Positions 16,674-25,271 of a stretch of 64,000 nucleotides of DNA are shown here, one piece after another (positions within the stretch are counted from its first letter, which is position 1; each line of letters starts with the position of its first letter). This DNA comes from Erwinia sp. HDF1-3R (GTDB lineage: Bacteria; Pseudomonadota; Gammaproteobacteria; Enterobacterales; Enterobacteriaceae), in NCBI RefSeq assembly GCF_039621855.1, contig NZ_CP155071.1, positions 2,356,001 to 2,420,000 of the forward strand. The letters are read 5' to 3'. The notes below the pieces were generated by a model. The model searched no databases and had not been told where the DNA came from. It saw only the letters and a list, made by a program, of their open reading frames with translations. Position numbers and translations under genes: made by a program.

Positions 16674-17597
16674 TTAAGGCTGAGCACGGCGAAAAAAGGT
16701 GATGCGCGGCCGGCCAGATTCATACAGCACGCCACGCGCGAAAAAGCGCTCCACGTAGTACTGCAGGACAGACAGCACGGTGGTGATCAGCAGATACCAG
16801 ACGCTGGCGACCATAAGCAGCGGGATCACCTGCTGGGTGCGGTTATAAAGTATCTGTACGGTGTAAAACAGCTCGGGCATGGAGAGGACATACACAATGG
16901 CGGTACCCTTAGCCAGTCCGATCACTTCGTTAAAAACCGTGGGCAAAATGGCCCGCAGCGCCTGAGGCAAAATGATGCGAAAGGTGCGGCGCAAGGGCGG
17001 CAGGCCCAGGGCGGCAGCCGCTTCATGCTGGCCCCGATCCACCCCAAGAATGCCGCCGCGAATAATTTCTGCGGTATAGGCACCCTGTACCAGCGACAGG
17101 CCGAGCACCGCCACGGAGAATTGATCCAGTACATCGGTGGTGGCGTGGTGAAAGAAGGTGACTGAGGTAAAGGGGATCCCCAGGGACAGCTGGTCATAGA
17201 GATAGGAAAAGTTATACAAAACAATCAGTACCAGCAGCAGCGGCAGCGATCGGAACAGCCAGATATACCCCCACGCCAGCGTACTCAGCAGCCAGGACGG
17301 CGACAGGCGCGCCAGGGCCAGCGCCGTGCCCAGCAGGGTGCCAAACAGCGTTCCGAGCAGCGTGAGCATCAGCGTTTTCCCCAGACCGCTCAGGATTATG
17401 GGATCAAAAAACCAGCGGGCAAACACCGCCCATTCCCAGCGTGGATTCGTCGCCACCGACTGCACAATGCCCAGCAGGATAAACAGCGAAAAGAGGGCGC
17501 CCAGCAGCCGCAGTGGATAGCGCGCGGGTACGACCTTCAGCGCGGAATGGGCGGTATGCGTGGTCAGCGCGGAACGAACGGGATTATCGGACGACAT
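16674..17597 (-). CDS. TcyL/TcyM-type amino acid ABC permease
   Basis: 307 aa. A hydrophilic N-terminus and one extra helix precede the HisM/GlnP-type core: about five helices, the entry motif GLGKTLMLTLLGTLFGTLLG, and the EAA loop QHEAAAALGLPPLRRTFRIILPQALR. It is only one permease, so it probably works as a homodimer. Start ATG 17597 follows AAGGAGCTGAG. It lies 30 bp upstream of its ATPase gene and 9 bp after the acetyltransferase gene in one operon. Confidence 0.88.
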   Translation of the reverse strand: MSSDNPVRSALTTHTAHSALKVVPARYPLRLLGALFSLFILLGIVQSVATNPRWEWAVFARWFFDPIILSGLGKTLMLTLLGTLFGTLLGTALALARLSPSWLLSTLAWGYIWLFRSLPLLLVLIVLYNFSYLYDQLSLGIPFTSVTFFHHATTDVLDQFSVAVLGLSLVQGAYTAEIIRGGILGVDRGQHEAAAALGLPPLRRTFRIILPQALRAILPTVFNEVIGLAKGTAIVYVLSMPELFYTVQILYNRTQQVIPLLMVASVWYLLITTVLSVLQYYVERFFARGVLYESGRPRITFFRRAQP

Positions 17598-17606
17598 CTC
17601 AGCTCC

Positions 17607-18125
17607 TTATGCACTCTGCTTCAGCGCGGACGGATGATACAGCGCTTTAGTAAAGGGCAGACGCCCGTCATAGGGCGGCAGGGAGTAACGTTCCGGATCG
17701 ACGGAGGTATCAAACTGCGGCTGGTAGCCGTGGGACAGGTAGAGCCTGACCGCCTCCGGCTGGCGAAAGCCGGTGGTGAGAAACGCCTGCTGATAGCCCT
17801 GGAGTCGTGCCAGACGTTCCAGCTCGGCAAGCACCTTTTGCGCCAGCCCCTGGCGCCGCATAGAGCGATGCGTCCAGATGCGCTTAAGCTCGGCCGTGCG
17901 GGCGTCATAGCGTTTAAACGCCCCCATGGCGATCGGCGTCTCATGGCGCAGCAGGACGATAAAGGCACCCTCGGGTGGGGCGTACAGCCCCAGGGGCTCA
18001 ACCTCTTCGGCCTGAGCCGCGAAATAATCACCGTAGCGCTGACGGTACTCCGCAAACAGCCCATCAAGCACCGGTTCAATCAGCGGATCGTCCGGACTGG
18101 TATGAATAAAGCGATCGTCGATCAT
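17607..18125 (-). CDS. GNAT N-acetyltransferase, SnaA-like candidate
   Basis: 172 aa. A single GNAT domain: AFIVLLRHETPIAMGAFKRY (beta 2-4), then acetyl-CoA loop RIWTHRSMRRQGLAQKVLAELE (motif R-x-x-G-x-A), then AFLTTGFRQPEAVRLYLSHGYQP. Starts ATG 18125. It sits between the binding-protein and permease genes of an amino acid ABC importer and next to two flavin monooxygenases. In Bacillus the same combination (SnaA, TcyJKLMN, CmoO, CmoJ) N-acetylates S-(2-succino)cysteine and related S-alkyl cysteines before oxidative cleavage. I infer that role from synteny. The GNAT assignment itself is firm. Confidence 0.82.
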   Translation of the reverse strand: MIDDRFIHTSPDDPLIEPVLDGLFAEYRQRYGDYFAAQAEEVEPLGLYAPPEGAFIVLLRHETPIAMGAFKRYDARTAELKRIWTHRSMRRQGLAQKVLAELERLARLQGYQQAFLTTGFRQPEAVRLYLSHGYQPQFDTSVDPERYSLPPYDGRLPFTKALYHPSALKQSA

Positions 18126-18139
18126 CGGGTTCTCCCTGC

Positions 18140-19084
18140 TCAGTCGCCGAGGCCCGGCGGATTAATCTCAGAGTGGTCTATTTTCTCCACGCTCTCCTCC
18201 CAGCGATCCAGCACCTGGAGATAACTGCCATTGGCGATTGCGCTGTTTAGCGAGGCCTGGACGGCGTTCACCAGCCCATTACCCTTTTTCAGGGTGACGG
18301 CAATATTGGCAGTGTTAGGCCAGCCGCCGGGAACGGTGCCCACCAGCCGGGTGGTGCCGGTCTGTCTGGCCCGCCACGCTCCGGTCACGTTAGGGCCAAA
18401 GCTGGCATCGGCCCGCCCGGATTGCAGAGCGAGCGTGGAGGCAGCATCATCCGTCACATAGAGCGGCTGGAAGGGAGCCAGCCCCTTCGCCTGATTCTGT
18501 TTATCCCAGCTCAGCAGGATGGCTTCCTGATTGGTACCGGAACTGACAATAATGCGTTTACCGGCAATATCCGGCGCGGCGTCGATCTTAACGATCTTGC
18601 TGGTGCTCTTAACATAAAAGCCCAGCGTATCCAGACGGTAGGTGGCAAAGTCGAAGCGCTCTTTCCGCGCCTGGGTAACGGTGATATTGAATATTGCCGC
18701 GTCATACTTACCGGACGCGACGCCCAGCGGCCAGTCCTCCCACGAGGCGGGAACGATATTCAGCTTCAGCCCCAGCCCGTCGGCAACCAGGCGGGCAATA
18801 TCCGCCTCGCTGCCAATCACCGTTTTGTTGTCTCTGGCATATAAGCCAAACGGCGGGGCGCTGCCTAACACCGCCAGCGCCACGGTCAGGCTACCCGGCT
18901 TAACAAATTTAAACCCGGGGGGAATTAATGCCGCGGCGGCGTTATTTTTAACGGTATGAATGGGGGTTTCATTCGCCACCAGGTCGGCGCCAGCGGCGTG
19001 GCTTAGGGTAGTAAAGCTGAGGGCCAGGGCCAGTGCGGCCAGGCGCGTTCGATTCATCATTTTATTGTTTATCCGTATTTTCAT
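18140..19084 (-). CDS. TcyJ/TcyK-type amino acid substrate-binding protein
   Basis: 314 aa. The signal peptide covers about residues 1-30 (charged start, then RLAALALALSFTTLSHA). The mature part is an SBP_bac_3 fold: GLYARDNKTVIGSEADIARL, LGLKLNIVPASWEDWPLGVA, GKYDAAIFNITVTQARKERF, GKRIIVSSGTNQEAI. Three starts are possible (GTG 19102, ATG 19084, ATG near 19060); 19084 gives the most ordinary signal peptide with AGGGA upstream. It is the first gene of the four-gene importer-acetyltransferase operon, divergent from two monooxygenase genes. Confidence 0.85.
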   Translation of the reverse strand: MKIRINNKMMNRTRLAALALALSFTTLSHAAGADLVANETPIHTVKNNAAAALIPPGFKFVKPGSLTVALAVLGSAPPFGLYARDNKTVIGSEADIARLVADGLGLKLNIVPASWEDWPLGVASGKYDAAIFNITVTQARKERFDFATYRLDTLGFYVKSTSKIVKIDAAPDIAGKRIIVSSGTNQEAILLSWDKQNQAKGLAPFQPLYVTDDAASTLALQSGRADASFGPNVTGAWRARQTGTTRLVGTVPGGWPNTANIAVTLKKGNGLVNAVQASLNSAIANGSYLQVLDRWEESVEKIDHSEINPPGLGD

Positions 19085-19300
19085 TTTCCACTTTCCCTGC
19101 ACTATTCTCCAGGGGGCGGATGAAGTAAAACAACAAAACTAAATAAACTAAGGGCGAAATAACAATAAGGGCTAATTAAAAACCACGGCGCTCCATTACC
19201 GGGAGGTTTGTGACAATAACGGAAAACCTAAGTCGGAATTAATATTTAATACCCGGCGGCTTATATGAAATTCTGATGCAAAACCGCGAGGAAGGCTGCC

Positions 19301-20284
19301 GTGAATTACCGACTGAGTTTATTAGATCAAAGCCCCATTGCTGAGGGAGAGCGTGCTGAACAGGCGCTCAGCACCACCCTGACGTTTGCGCTCGAGGCCG
19401 AGCGGCTGGGCTATCATCGCCTCTGGGTATCTGAACACCACGACAGCGATCGGGTGGCAGGCAGTTCGCCGGAGGTGCTGATCGCCTGGCTGCTGGCAAA
19501 AACCGCCCGGCTACGCATCGGCTCCGGCGGGGTGATGCTTCAGCACTACAGCCCCTACAAGGTGGCGGAGAATTTCCATCTGCTCGCGTCGCTGGCTCCC
19601 GATCGGGTGGATCTGGGCATCGGCAAGGCACCGGGCGGGCTACCGCTTTCTACCCGGGCGCTTCAGGGCGCACGAGGGGAAAGCCGTGACGATTTCACCA
19701 CGCAGCTCACCCGGCTGGACCAGTACCTGAATCAGGATGGGGCAAATGCTTCCGGGGACGAAGCCCGCGCGCTACCCGCCCCGGCCACCTCGCCGCAGCG
19801 GTTTCTGCTGGGGGCCAGTAAAGAGAGCGCACGTCTGGCCGCGTCCCTGGGCTGGAACTTTGTCTTTGCCGGTTTTATCAACCCCGACGAGGTCGCGATG
19901 ACTGAGGCCGTGCTGGCTTACCATGAGTATGCCGGTGGGCGGGGTCAGGCTTTGGTGAGCCTGGCGGCGCTGGCTGCCGATACCGAAGAAGAGGCGCGGG
20001 CACACGTGGCCGATCAGCATAACTTCCGCGTCACGTTGGGGGACAAACACGTCACCGTCGGTACGCGCGACCAGGCAGAGGCGTTTGTGCGTCAGGCGGG
20101 GGCCAGCGATTACCGCATTGATAAGCAGCCGCTGACCATCCTGCACGGCACCGCAGCGCGCATTCACGAAAAGCTGGCTGCCCTGCAGCAGCGGCTAAAC
20201 ATCTCCGAATTTATCCTGCACACGCCGCTGGCCGATGCCAGCCAGCGTCTGCGTTCCATCGCCCTGCTGGCGGGCCAGCAGTAA
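19301..20284 (+). CDS. LLM-class flavin monooxygenase, CmoO/YtmO-like
   Basis: 327 aa, GTG start at 19301 with GAGGAAGG six bases upstream. Luciferase-like TIM barrel of the MsnO8/YtmO subgroup: LSLLDQSPIAEGERAEQALS at the N-terminus, LGYHRLWVSEHHDSDRVAGS (flavin face), RIGSGGVMLQHYSPYKVAEN, and LGIGKAPGGLPLS. It needs FMNH2 from a separate reductase. It is followed 9 bp later by an NtaA/YtnJ-like monooxygenase and is divergent from the modified-cysteine importer, matching the Bacillus cmoO-cmoJ arrangement for oxidative C-S cleavage. Confidence 0.85.
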   Translation: MNYRLSLLDQSPIAEGERAEQALSTTLTFALEAERLGYHRLWVSEHHDSDRVAGSSPEVLIAWLLAKTARLRIGSGGVMLQHYSPYKVAENFHLLASLAPDRVDLGIGKAPGGLPLSTRALQGARGESRDDFTTQLTRLDQYLNQDGANASGDEARALPAPATSPQRFLLGASKESARLAASLGWNFVFAGFINPDEVAMTEAVLAYHEYAGGRGQALVSLAALAADTEEEARAHVADQHNFRVTLGDKHVTVGTRDQAEAFVRQAGASDYRIDKQPLTILHGTAARIHEKLAALQQRLNISEFILHTPLADASQRLRSIALLAGQQ

Positions 20285-20293
20285 GGAAATCTG

Positions 20294-21637
20294 ATGAGCA
20301 ACACGACCACGATTAAACTCGGACTGATGCTGCACGGCGCGGGCGGGCATATGAACGCCTGGCGTCACCCAAAGGCCCCGGTGGATGCCAGCGTTAACTT
20401 CCGCTACTTCACCGGGCTGGCGCAGCGTGCAGAGGCGGCGGGCTTCGATTTTCTCTTCGTCGCCGACGGCCTGCACATTAATGAGAAATCACTGCCGCAT
20501 TTTCTGAACCGATTTGAGCCCATTACGCTGCTCTCCGCGCTGGCGTCGGTGACGCATAACATCGGCCTGGCGGGGACGGTTTCCACCTCCTACAGCGATC
20601 CCTTTACCGTCGCCCGCCAGCTGGCCACGCTCGATAATATCAGCGGCGGCCGGGCAGGCTGGAACGTAGTGACCTCGCCCCTGGAAGGGTCGGCGCGCAA
20701 CTTTGGCAAGGCGCACCCGGATCACGCGCTGCGTTATAAAATTGCCGGGGAGTATATCAGCGTGGTGCAGGGGCTGTGGGACTCCTGGGAGGATGATGCC
20801 TTCATTCGCGACAGGCAGAGCGGCAGGTTTTTTGATGCGGCAAAGCTGCATAAGCTGAATCACCAGGGGGAGTATTTCTCGGTAGAAGGGCCGCTCAATA
20901 TCCAGCGTTCCCCCCAGGGGCAGCCGGTTATTTTCCAGGCGGGCGCGTCGGAAACCGGCATTGCGCTGGCCGGCAAATCAGCGGATGCGGTGTTTACCAA
21001 TGCCCGTACGCTGGAGGAGGCGCGGATCTATGCCGACAGGCTCCAGGCAGAAGTGGCGAAAAATGGGCGGGAGCCGGTGGGTATTTTTCCCGGCATCAGC
21101 CCGATCGTCGGGAAAACGGCAGAAGAGGCCGAGGCGAAATATCAGCATTTGCTTTCGCTGCTCTCGGCAGAGGACGTGCTGGCTTATCTGGGACGCTTCT
21201 TTGACCACCATGATTTCAGTCAGTATCCGCTGGACGGGCCGTTCCCGGATTTAGGCGATCTGGGACAGAATACTTTCCGTTCGACCACCGACAGTATTAA
21301 ACAGCGGGCGAAGGCGGAAGGGCTCACCCTGCGGCAGGTTGCCTTTGAAACCACGCTGCCCCGGGGGGAGTTTTTCGGTACGCCAGAGCAGGTGGCTGAG
21401 ACCTTTATTCGCTGGGTGGAGGAAGGGGGAGCCAGCGGCTTTATTATCAGCGGGCCGGTGCTGGTGGAGGCGCTGGAGGATATCACCCAGCTTGTCCTGC
21501 CGATCCTTGCCGCGCGCGGCTACTGGCAGCCATCAGACCAGGCTACCCTGCGCGGGCGACTGTCGCTCCCCTTTAAAACCAGCCGCTATGCGACGACGGC
21601 GGAGCAGGCCAGACAGCCTGCGCGGGTGGAAAATTAA
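20294..21637 (+). CDS. NtaA/SnaA/DszA-family flavin monooxygenase, CmoJ/YtnJ-like
   Basis: 447 aa. Typical of the family: [64 protein letters not shown] (residues about 215-235), and a C-terminal [20 protein letters not shown]. Size matches YtnJ/CmoJ (about 440 aa). FMNH2-dependent oxygenases of this family open C-S or C-N bonds of substrates such as S-modified N-acetylcysteines, nitrilotriacetate or dibenzothiophene sulfone. Together with the neighbouring CmoO-like gene and the importer operon it points to S-(2-succino)cysteine-type salvage. The precise substrate is unproven. Confidence 0.85.
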   Translation: MSNTTTIKLGLMLHGAGGHMNAWRHPKAPVDASVNFRYFTGLAQRAEAAGFDFLFVADGLHINEKSLPHFLNRFEPITLLSALASVTHNIGLAGTVSTSYSDPFTVARQLATLDNISGGRAGWNVVTSPLEGSARNFGKAHPDHALRYKIAGEYISVVQGLWDSWEDDAFIRDRQSGRFFDAAKLHKLNHQGEYFSVEGPLNIQRSPQGQPVIFQAGASETGIALAGKSADAVFTNARTLEEARIYADRLQAEVAKNGREPVGIFPGISPIVGKTAEEAEAKYQHLLSLLSAEDVLAYLGRFFDHHDFSQYPLDGPFPDLGDLGQNTFRSTTDSIKQRAKAEGLTLRQVAFETTLPRGEFFGTPEQVAETFIRWVEEGGASGFIISGPVLVEALEDITQLVLPILAARGYWQPSDQATLRGRLSLPFKTSRYATTAEQARQPARVEN

Positions 21638-21661
21638 GGTATATTCACTGCTGTGACACAA

Positions 21662-21695
21662 GTGCAGGTGGGCAGCCGCGGCCGCCCACCTGCAC
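21662..21695. terminator. Hairpin between convergent monooxygenase and SsuA-like genes
   Basis: GTGCAGGTGGGC (21662-21673) pairs perfectly with GCCCACCTGCAC (21684-21695). It lies between two convergent stops and likely serves both, although neither side has a strong T-run. Confidence 0.75.
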
Positions 21696-21700
21696 AGGCG

Positions 21701-22648
21701 TTATTTTCTGTCGAGCGACCAGGTTGCGCTGCTGACGTCCACTTTCACCGGCAGCAGGCCGATTTGGGTGAACTTATCGGCCAGCTTCTGCTGCTCCTGA
21801 AACACGGCCGGGGTCATGCGCTCTGCGCCGAAGGGCATTCTGGCCAGCGCACGCTGCCAGATGGGCTGCGCCAGGCCGGTAGAGGCGGAGAGGATTTTCG
21901 CCGCATCCTGCGGGTGCTGATTGGCCCAGTCGCTCAGATCCCCCAGCTGATCCACCACCTTCAGCGCCGTTTGCGGATAGCGGTCGGCAAACTTACGGCT
22001 CGCCAGGTAGAAGGTATAGTGTGGCACCAGGCCCGTCGCGTCCTTCACCCGTCTTGCGCCCGTGCTGCTTTCCACCTCGGCGTAGTAGGGGTCCCAGATC
22101 ACCCAGGCATCCACCGCCCCGCGCTGGAACGCCGCACGCGCGTCGGCAGGGGGCAGATAGACCGGGATGATGTCCCGGTAGCCTGACCCGGCATCTTCCA
22201 GCGCGCTAACCAGCAGGTAGTTGACGTCGGAGCCTTTATTCAGCGCCACGCGTTTCCCTTTGAGATCGGCCACGGTTTTAATCGCCGAGTTTTGCGGTAC
22301 GACGATCGCCTCGGTTTTGGGGTTGGCGGGAGAGTGGGCAAGGTAGACCAGATCGGCCTTCGCCGCCTGAGCAAAGGTCGGCGGGGCATCACCGGTGGCG
22401 GCCAGATCGATGCTGCCGACGTTCAACCCTTCCAGCATCTGCGGCCCTGCCGGAAATTCAACCCAGCGCACCGTAATACCCTGTTTTTTGAATTCGCTGT
22501 CCAGCGTGCCGCGATATTTAAGCAGGGCGAAGATATTGGCTTTCTGAAAGCCGATATTTACCGCCGCAGGGGTCTCTTCCGCCAGTGCGTGAGAGGTAAT
22601 GCTAATTAATGCGGCCGCCACCAGGCTGCTCAGCCAGACCTTTTTCAT
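21701..22648 (-). CDS. SsuA-like aliphatic sulfonate-binding protein, orphan
   Basis: 315 aa. Signal peptide of about 23 residues (WLSSLVAAALISITSHALA), then the SsuA pattern: VNIGFQKANIFALLKYRGTL, VRWVEFPAGPQMLEGLNVGS, LAATGDAPPTFAQAA, LKGKRVALNKGSDVNYLLV, DAWVIWDPYYAEVE. No ATPase or permease gene is adjacent; it may use the split SsuB/SsuC-like pair at 9479-12660. It is colinear with the C-terminal domain of the sigma-54 regulator at 25997-27886. A -24/-12-like element lies 38-53 bases upstream of its ATG. Confidence 0.87.
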   Translation of the reverse strand: MKKVWLSSLVAAALISITSHALAEETPAAVNIGFQKANIFALLKYRGTLDSEFKKQGITVRWVEFPAGPQMLEGLNVGSIDLAATGDAPPTFAQAAKADLVYLAHSPANPKTEAIVVPQNSAIKTVADLKGKRVALNKGSDVNYLLVSALEDAGSGYRDIIPVYLPPADARAAFQRGAVDAWVIWDPYYAEVESSTGARRVKDATGLVPHYTFYLASRKFADRYPQTALKVVDQLGDLSDWANQHPQDAAKILSASTGLAQPIWQRALARMPFGAERMTPAVFQEQQKLADKFTQIGLLPVKVDVSSATWSLDRK

Positions 22649-22685
22649 CCTGTTTCCCTTTATGTCATTACACTACGGGCAACAT

Positions 22686-22701
22686 AGCAAAAGGCGTGGC
22701 A
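22686..22701 (-). promoter_or_regulatory. Candidate sigma-54 (-24/-12) promoter of the SsuA-like gene
   Basis: On the minus strand the sequence is TGCCACGCCTTTTGCT against the consensus TGGCACG-N4-TTGCW. Spacing is exact and everything matches except the second G of the -24 element. The predicted start of transcription, near 22675, is 27 bases before the ATG. The missing G is normally the most conserved base, so this is a candidate only. Confidence 0.45.
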
Positions 22702-22778
22702 ACCGCTTAATGACGAAAATAGCTAACCTTAGCCCGGCGGCGGAAATGCGGGCATGGCCCGGACCCGCAGCCGCAGCG

Positions 22779-22846
22779 GATTATCGGTAAGGCTTATAAA
22801 CGAAGCCTGGATCCGCGGGCGATTATTGAAAAGGCTTATAAGCGAA
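22779..22846. repeat. Short direct repeat: duplicated 3' end of the MFS gene
   Basis: Two copies of a 26-bp segment (22779-22804 and 22821-22846) share AAGGCTTATAA and both flanks, offset 42 bp. The right copy encodes the end of the MFS protein (FAYKPFQ then stop). The left copy, just past the stop, would read FVYKPYR then stop. It looks like an old tail duplication. Confidence 0.7.
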
Positions 22847-23947
22847 CGTCAGCGCGGCCATAGCGGCCGCAATGAGCGCTGCCGCAGTAAACACCGCCGT
22901 ACTGTTCCCAGGAAGATACCCCATAAAGCCAGCCAGAAATTGCCCAAGAAACAGGGCCATGGAAAGGCGGGCAAGATTTCGTCCGCGCTGAGCCGGGCTG
23001 GAAAGCTGCACCATCAGATGATTAACCAGCGGGACCGAGAAGCCAAATGCACAGCCCATGACGATGCCGCCAGGCACAAAAAAGGGCATAGAGGGAGCAA
23101 AGGCAAACAGCAGATGCCCCACGGCATACAGCGTAAAAGCCAGGGCAAGCGTTACCCGCCCGGACAGGCGCCTGACCAGCTCTGGCATCAGCCACGCGGC
23201 AAAAACCGCTATCAGCGAGACGAATGAGAGAAAATAACCGGTCTGCGCTTCACTCACCCCTATGGCGTTAAAGTGCAGCGGTAGCAGGATAATGGCGGTA
23301 AAAAAGCAGATCATCGAAAACAGTGCGGCGGTATAGGTCAGCCTTAGCGCACCGGTTTTCGCCCGCGGGGACGCGGCCGTCTCTTCCGGTGCGGTGTGTG
23401 GGTCGCCCGGTATAAAGGCCAGCACCATCGCCAGTAATACCCAGGCAAGCAGATAGAGCGTAAATGGCCAGCGCCAGCCTGCGGTGGCAAGTAGACCGGC
23501 GAGAAACAAAAAGATGACGCCGCCCAGTTCAATCGACATTCCCTGACGGGCAATCATTCGCATCCTGGCCTCGCCGTGATAAAACGATGAGATCAGCGCG
23601 GTGCCGCTGGACATCACCAGCGCGGTGGGCATACCGAGTAGCAGCCTGTCGGTAAATACCGCCCAGTGCCCGTGCAGAAAAGCGCCACCCGCACCGAACA
23701 GGCCATATAAAAACAGTCCGATATGGAGTGAACGCGTCAGCCCCGCCCGGTCAACAATCCGTCCGGCCAGCGGACCAAAAAGGACCACGCCAAGTGCCGG
23801 AAGCGTCACAAGCCAGCCGGCGGCATCCTCCACGCCCAGATGGCGGGAAATGGAGGGCAGGCCCGGTACGATAACGCAGCCAACCATGATGGTCAGGCAG
23901 GCCACGGCCATCAGCGTAAAGCCACCCGTTTGCGGGAGTGTTTTCAT
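22823..23947 (-). CDS. MFS transporter (12-TM, efflux-type)
   Basis: 374 aa, about twelve membrane helices. The family A-motif is GPLAGRIVDRAGLTRSLHIG (loop 2-3), and the N-terminal pattern VACLTIMVGCVIVPGLPSIS is typical of DHA1-type drug/metabolite transporters. It lies 68 bp after a Tat-exported amidohydrolase gene and downstream of a TetR gene on the same strand, suggesting a three-gene unit. The sulfur context suggests uptake or export of a sulfur-containing compound or of its desulfurised product. This is inference. Confidence 0.82.
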   Translation of the reverse strand: MKTLPQTGGFTLMAVACLTIMVGCVIVPGLPSISRHLGVEDAAGWLVTLPALGVVLFGPLAGRIVDRAGLTRSLHIGLFLYGLFGAGGAFLHGHWAVFTDRLLLGMPTALVMSSGTALISSFYHGEARMRMIARQGMSIELGGVIFLFLAGLLATAGWRWPFTLYLLAWVLLAMVLAFIPGDPHTAPEETAASPRAKTGALRLTYTAALFSMICFFTAIILLPLHFNAIGVSEAQTGYFLSFVSLIAVFAAWLMPELVRRLSGRVTLALAFTLYAVGHLLFAFAPSMPFFVPGGIVMGCAFGFSVPLVNHLMVQLSSPAQRGRNLARLSMALFLGQFLAGFMGYLPGNSTAVFTAAALIAAAMAALTFAYKPFQ

Positions 23948-24015
23948 AAATGACCTTTAATCAGTGAGGAGTGGTGACAATGTCACGTCACCCTGGGGCA
24001 CAGGGTCAGGACAAA

Positions 24016-25110
24016 TCAGAGCTTCATCAGCCGGGAGGCATTCTGCCAGGCAACGGCATTACGTTCGGCTTCACTGACGCTCGCACTGCGGATCCAGCGG
24101 CTGGCGATATCCGTCTTCTCAAACGGATAGTCGACCGAGAACATCACATTTTCCGGGCCTATGCTGTCTAACGCACAGCGCAGCGCGGCATCGCAACAGA
24201 CGCCGGAGGTGGTGATAAAGATATTCTTGCGCACGTAGTACGAGGGCATCGCTTTCAGGGCGTATTTCAGATTGGCGGTCTGGATCCGGCTGTCCAGCCG
24301 CCAGAGCTGGATGGGCAGGGTTTCCCCCATATGGCCGAGAATGATTTTAGCGCCGGGGAAACGGTCAAAGGTCCCGCTGAAGATCAGGCGCATCGCATGG
24401 CTACAGGTTTCAACCGCCCAGCTCCATACTGGCCCCCACATCTCAGGGTGATCGGTAAACATATGGGGATGATCCGGTGGATTACCCGGATGGAGATAGA
24501 CAGGCACATCCAGTTCCTGCACCTTTTCCCAGAAAATATCGTAGCGGCGGTCGTCGAGATAGAGGCCGTTAGTTTCGCCATTGATCATTGCCCCCTGCAT
24601 TTTCAGCTGCCGGACGCAGCGCTCCAGCTCCCGGGCTGCCTCCCGGGGATCCTGCATCGCAAGATGCGCAAAGCCACCATAGCGATGTGGATTGTTGTGC
24701 ATCTCTTTCGCAAGGCGATCGTTAGCGTAGCGGGCGAGCTTCACCGCCTGCTCTCTGTCTGGCTCAATCTGGACGCCGGGGCCGGAGAGCGACAGCACGG
24801 CGAAATCAATGCCGTTTTTATCCATCACCTCCAGACGGCCCGCACCGAAGTCGGATAGAACGGGCACGACGTTGTTGAACAGCGCCGGTTTGATATTCTG
24901 TTTTGTTTCAGCCAGGTAGGTCACAAACTCCGGCAGCATAAAGTGTTCTTCCAGGGCAATAATCTTTTTCGGGGCCGATTCAGGCTTGCTGTGCGGCACG
25001 CTATCATCCGCCCTGGCCGATAACTGGCCTGCCGTCAGTATGCTGCTGCCCACGGCAAGCGTCGCTGCGCCTGCCGCTGCGCTGCGTAAAAAGTGTCTTC
25101 TGTTACTCAT
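24016..25110 (-). CDS. Tat-exported amidohydrolase-family metal hydrolase (ACMSD-like)
   Basis: 364 aa. Twin-arginine signal NRRHFLRSAA with a following Ala-rich hydrophobic stretch to about residue 34. The catalytic barrel is of the Amidohydro_2/ACMSD type: ALEEHFMLPEFVTYL (metal site 1, with E/H as in decarboxylases), PVYLHPGNPPDHP (His ligand), LGHMGETLPIQLWRLD (second His) and SVDYPFE (Asp ligand). Such enzymes decarboxylate or hydrolyse aromatic or unsaturated acids. Export by Tat is unusual for this group. A 12-bp perfect inverted repeat 32 bp upstream of the ATG is a likely TetR operator. Confidence 0.82.
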   Translation of the reverse strand: MSNRRHFLRSAAAGAATLAVGSSILTAGQLSARADDSVPHSKPESAPKKIIALEEHFMLPEFVTYLAETKQNIKPALFNNVVPVLSDFGAGRLEVMDKNGIDFAVLSLSGPGVQIEPDREQAVKLARYANDRLAKEMHNNPHRYGGFAHLAMQDPREAARELERCVRQLKMQGAMINGETNGLYLDDRRYDIFWEKVQELDVPVYLHPGNPPDHPHMFTDHPEMWGPVWSWAVETCSHAMRLIFSGTFDRFPGAKIILGHMGETLPIQLWRLDSRIQTANLKYALKAMPSYYVRKNIFITTSGVCCDAALRCALDSIGPENVMFSVDYPFEKTDIASRWIRSASVSEAERNAVAWQNASRLMKL

Positions 25111-25141
25111 CAGCCCGGTCCATTTGTTGTCAAAGTGGAAT

Positions 25142-25170
25142 ATTAAGGAAACGCCTATCGTTTCCTTAAT
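25142..25170. promoter_or_regulatory. Palindromic operator upstream of the amidohydrolase gene
   Basis: ATTAAGGAAACG (25142-25153) and CGTTTCCTTAAT (25159-25170) form a perfect 12-bp inverted repeat with a 5-bp spacer. It lies 32 bp upstream of the amidohydrolase ATG and 102 bp after the end of the TetR gene. No T-run follows on either strand, so an operator fits better than a terminator. The adjacent TetR protein is the obvious candidate ligand. Confidence 0.65.
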
Positions 25171-25271
25171 CGACTATACGGGCGATGACGCAGCAGCATA
25201 AGCCAGCGGCTGTAAGCAACGGTGATAAAGGGTAAGCAGGCATAACGGCTGGACGGCTGGCGGCGAGGCGG

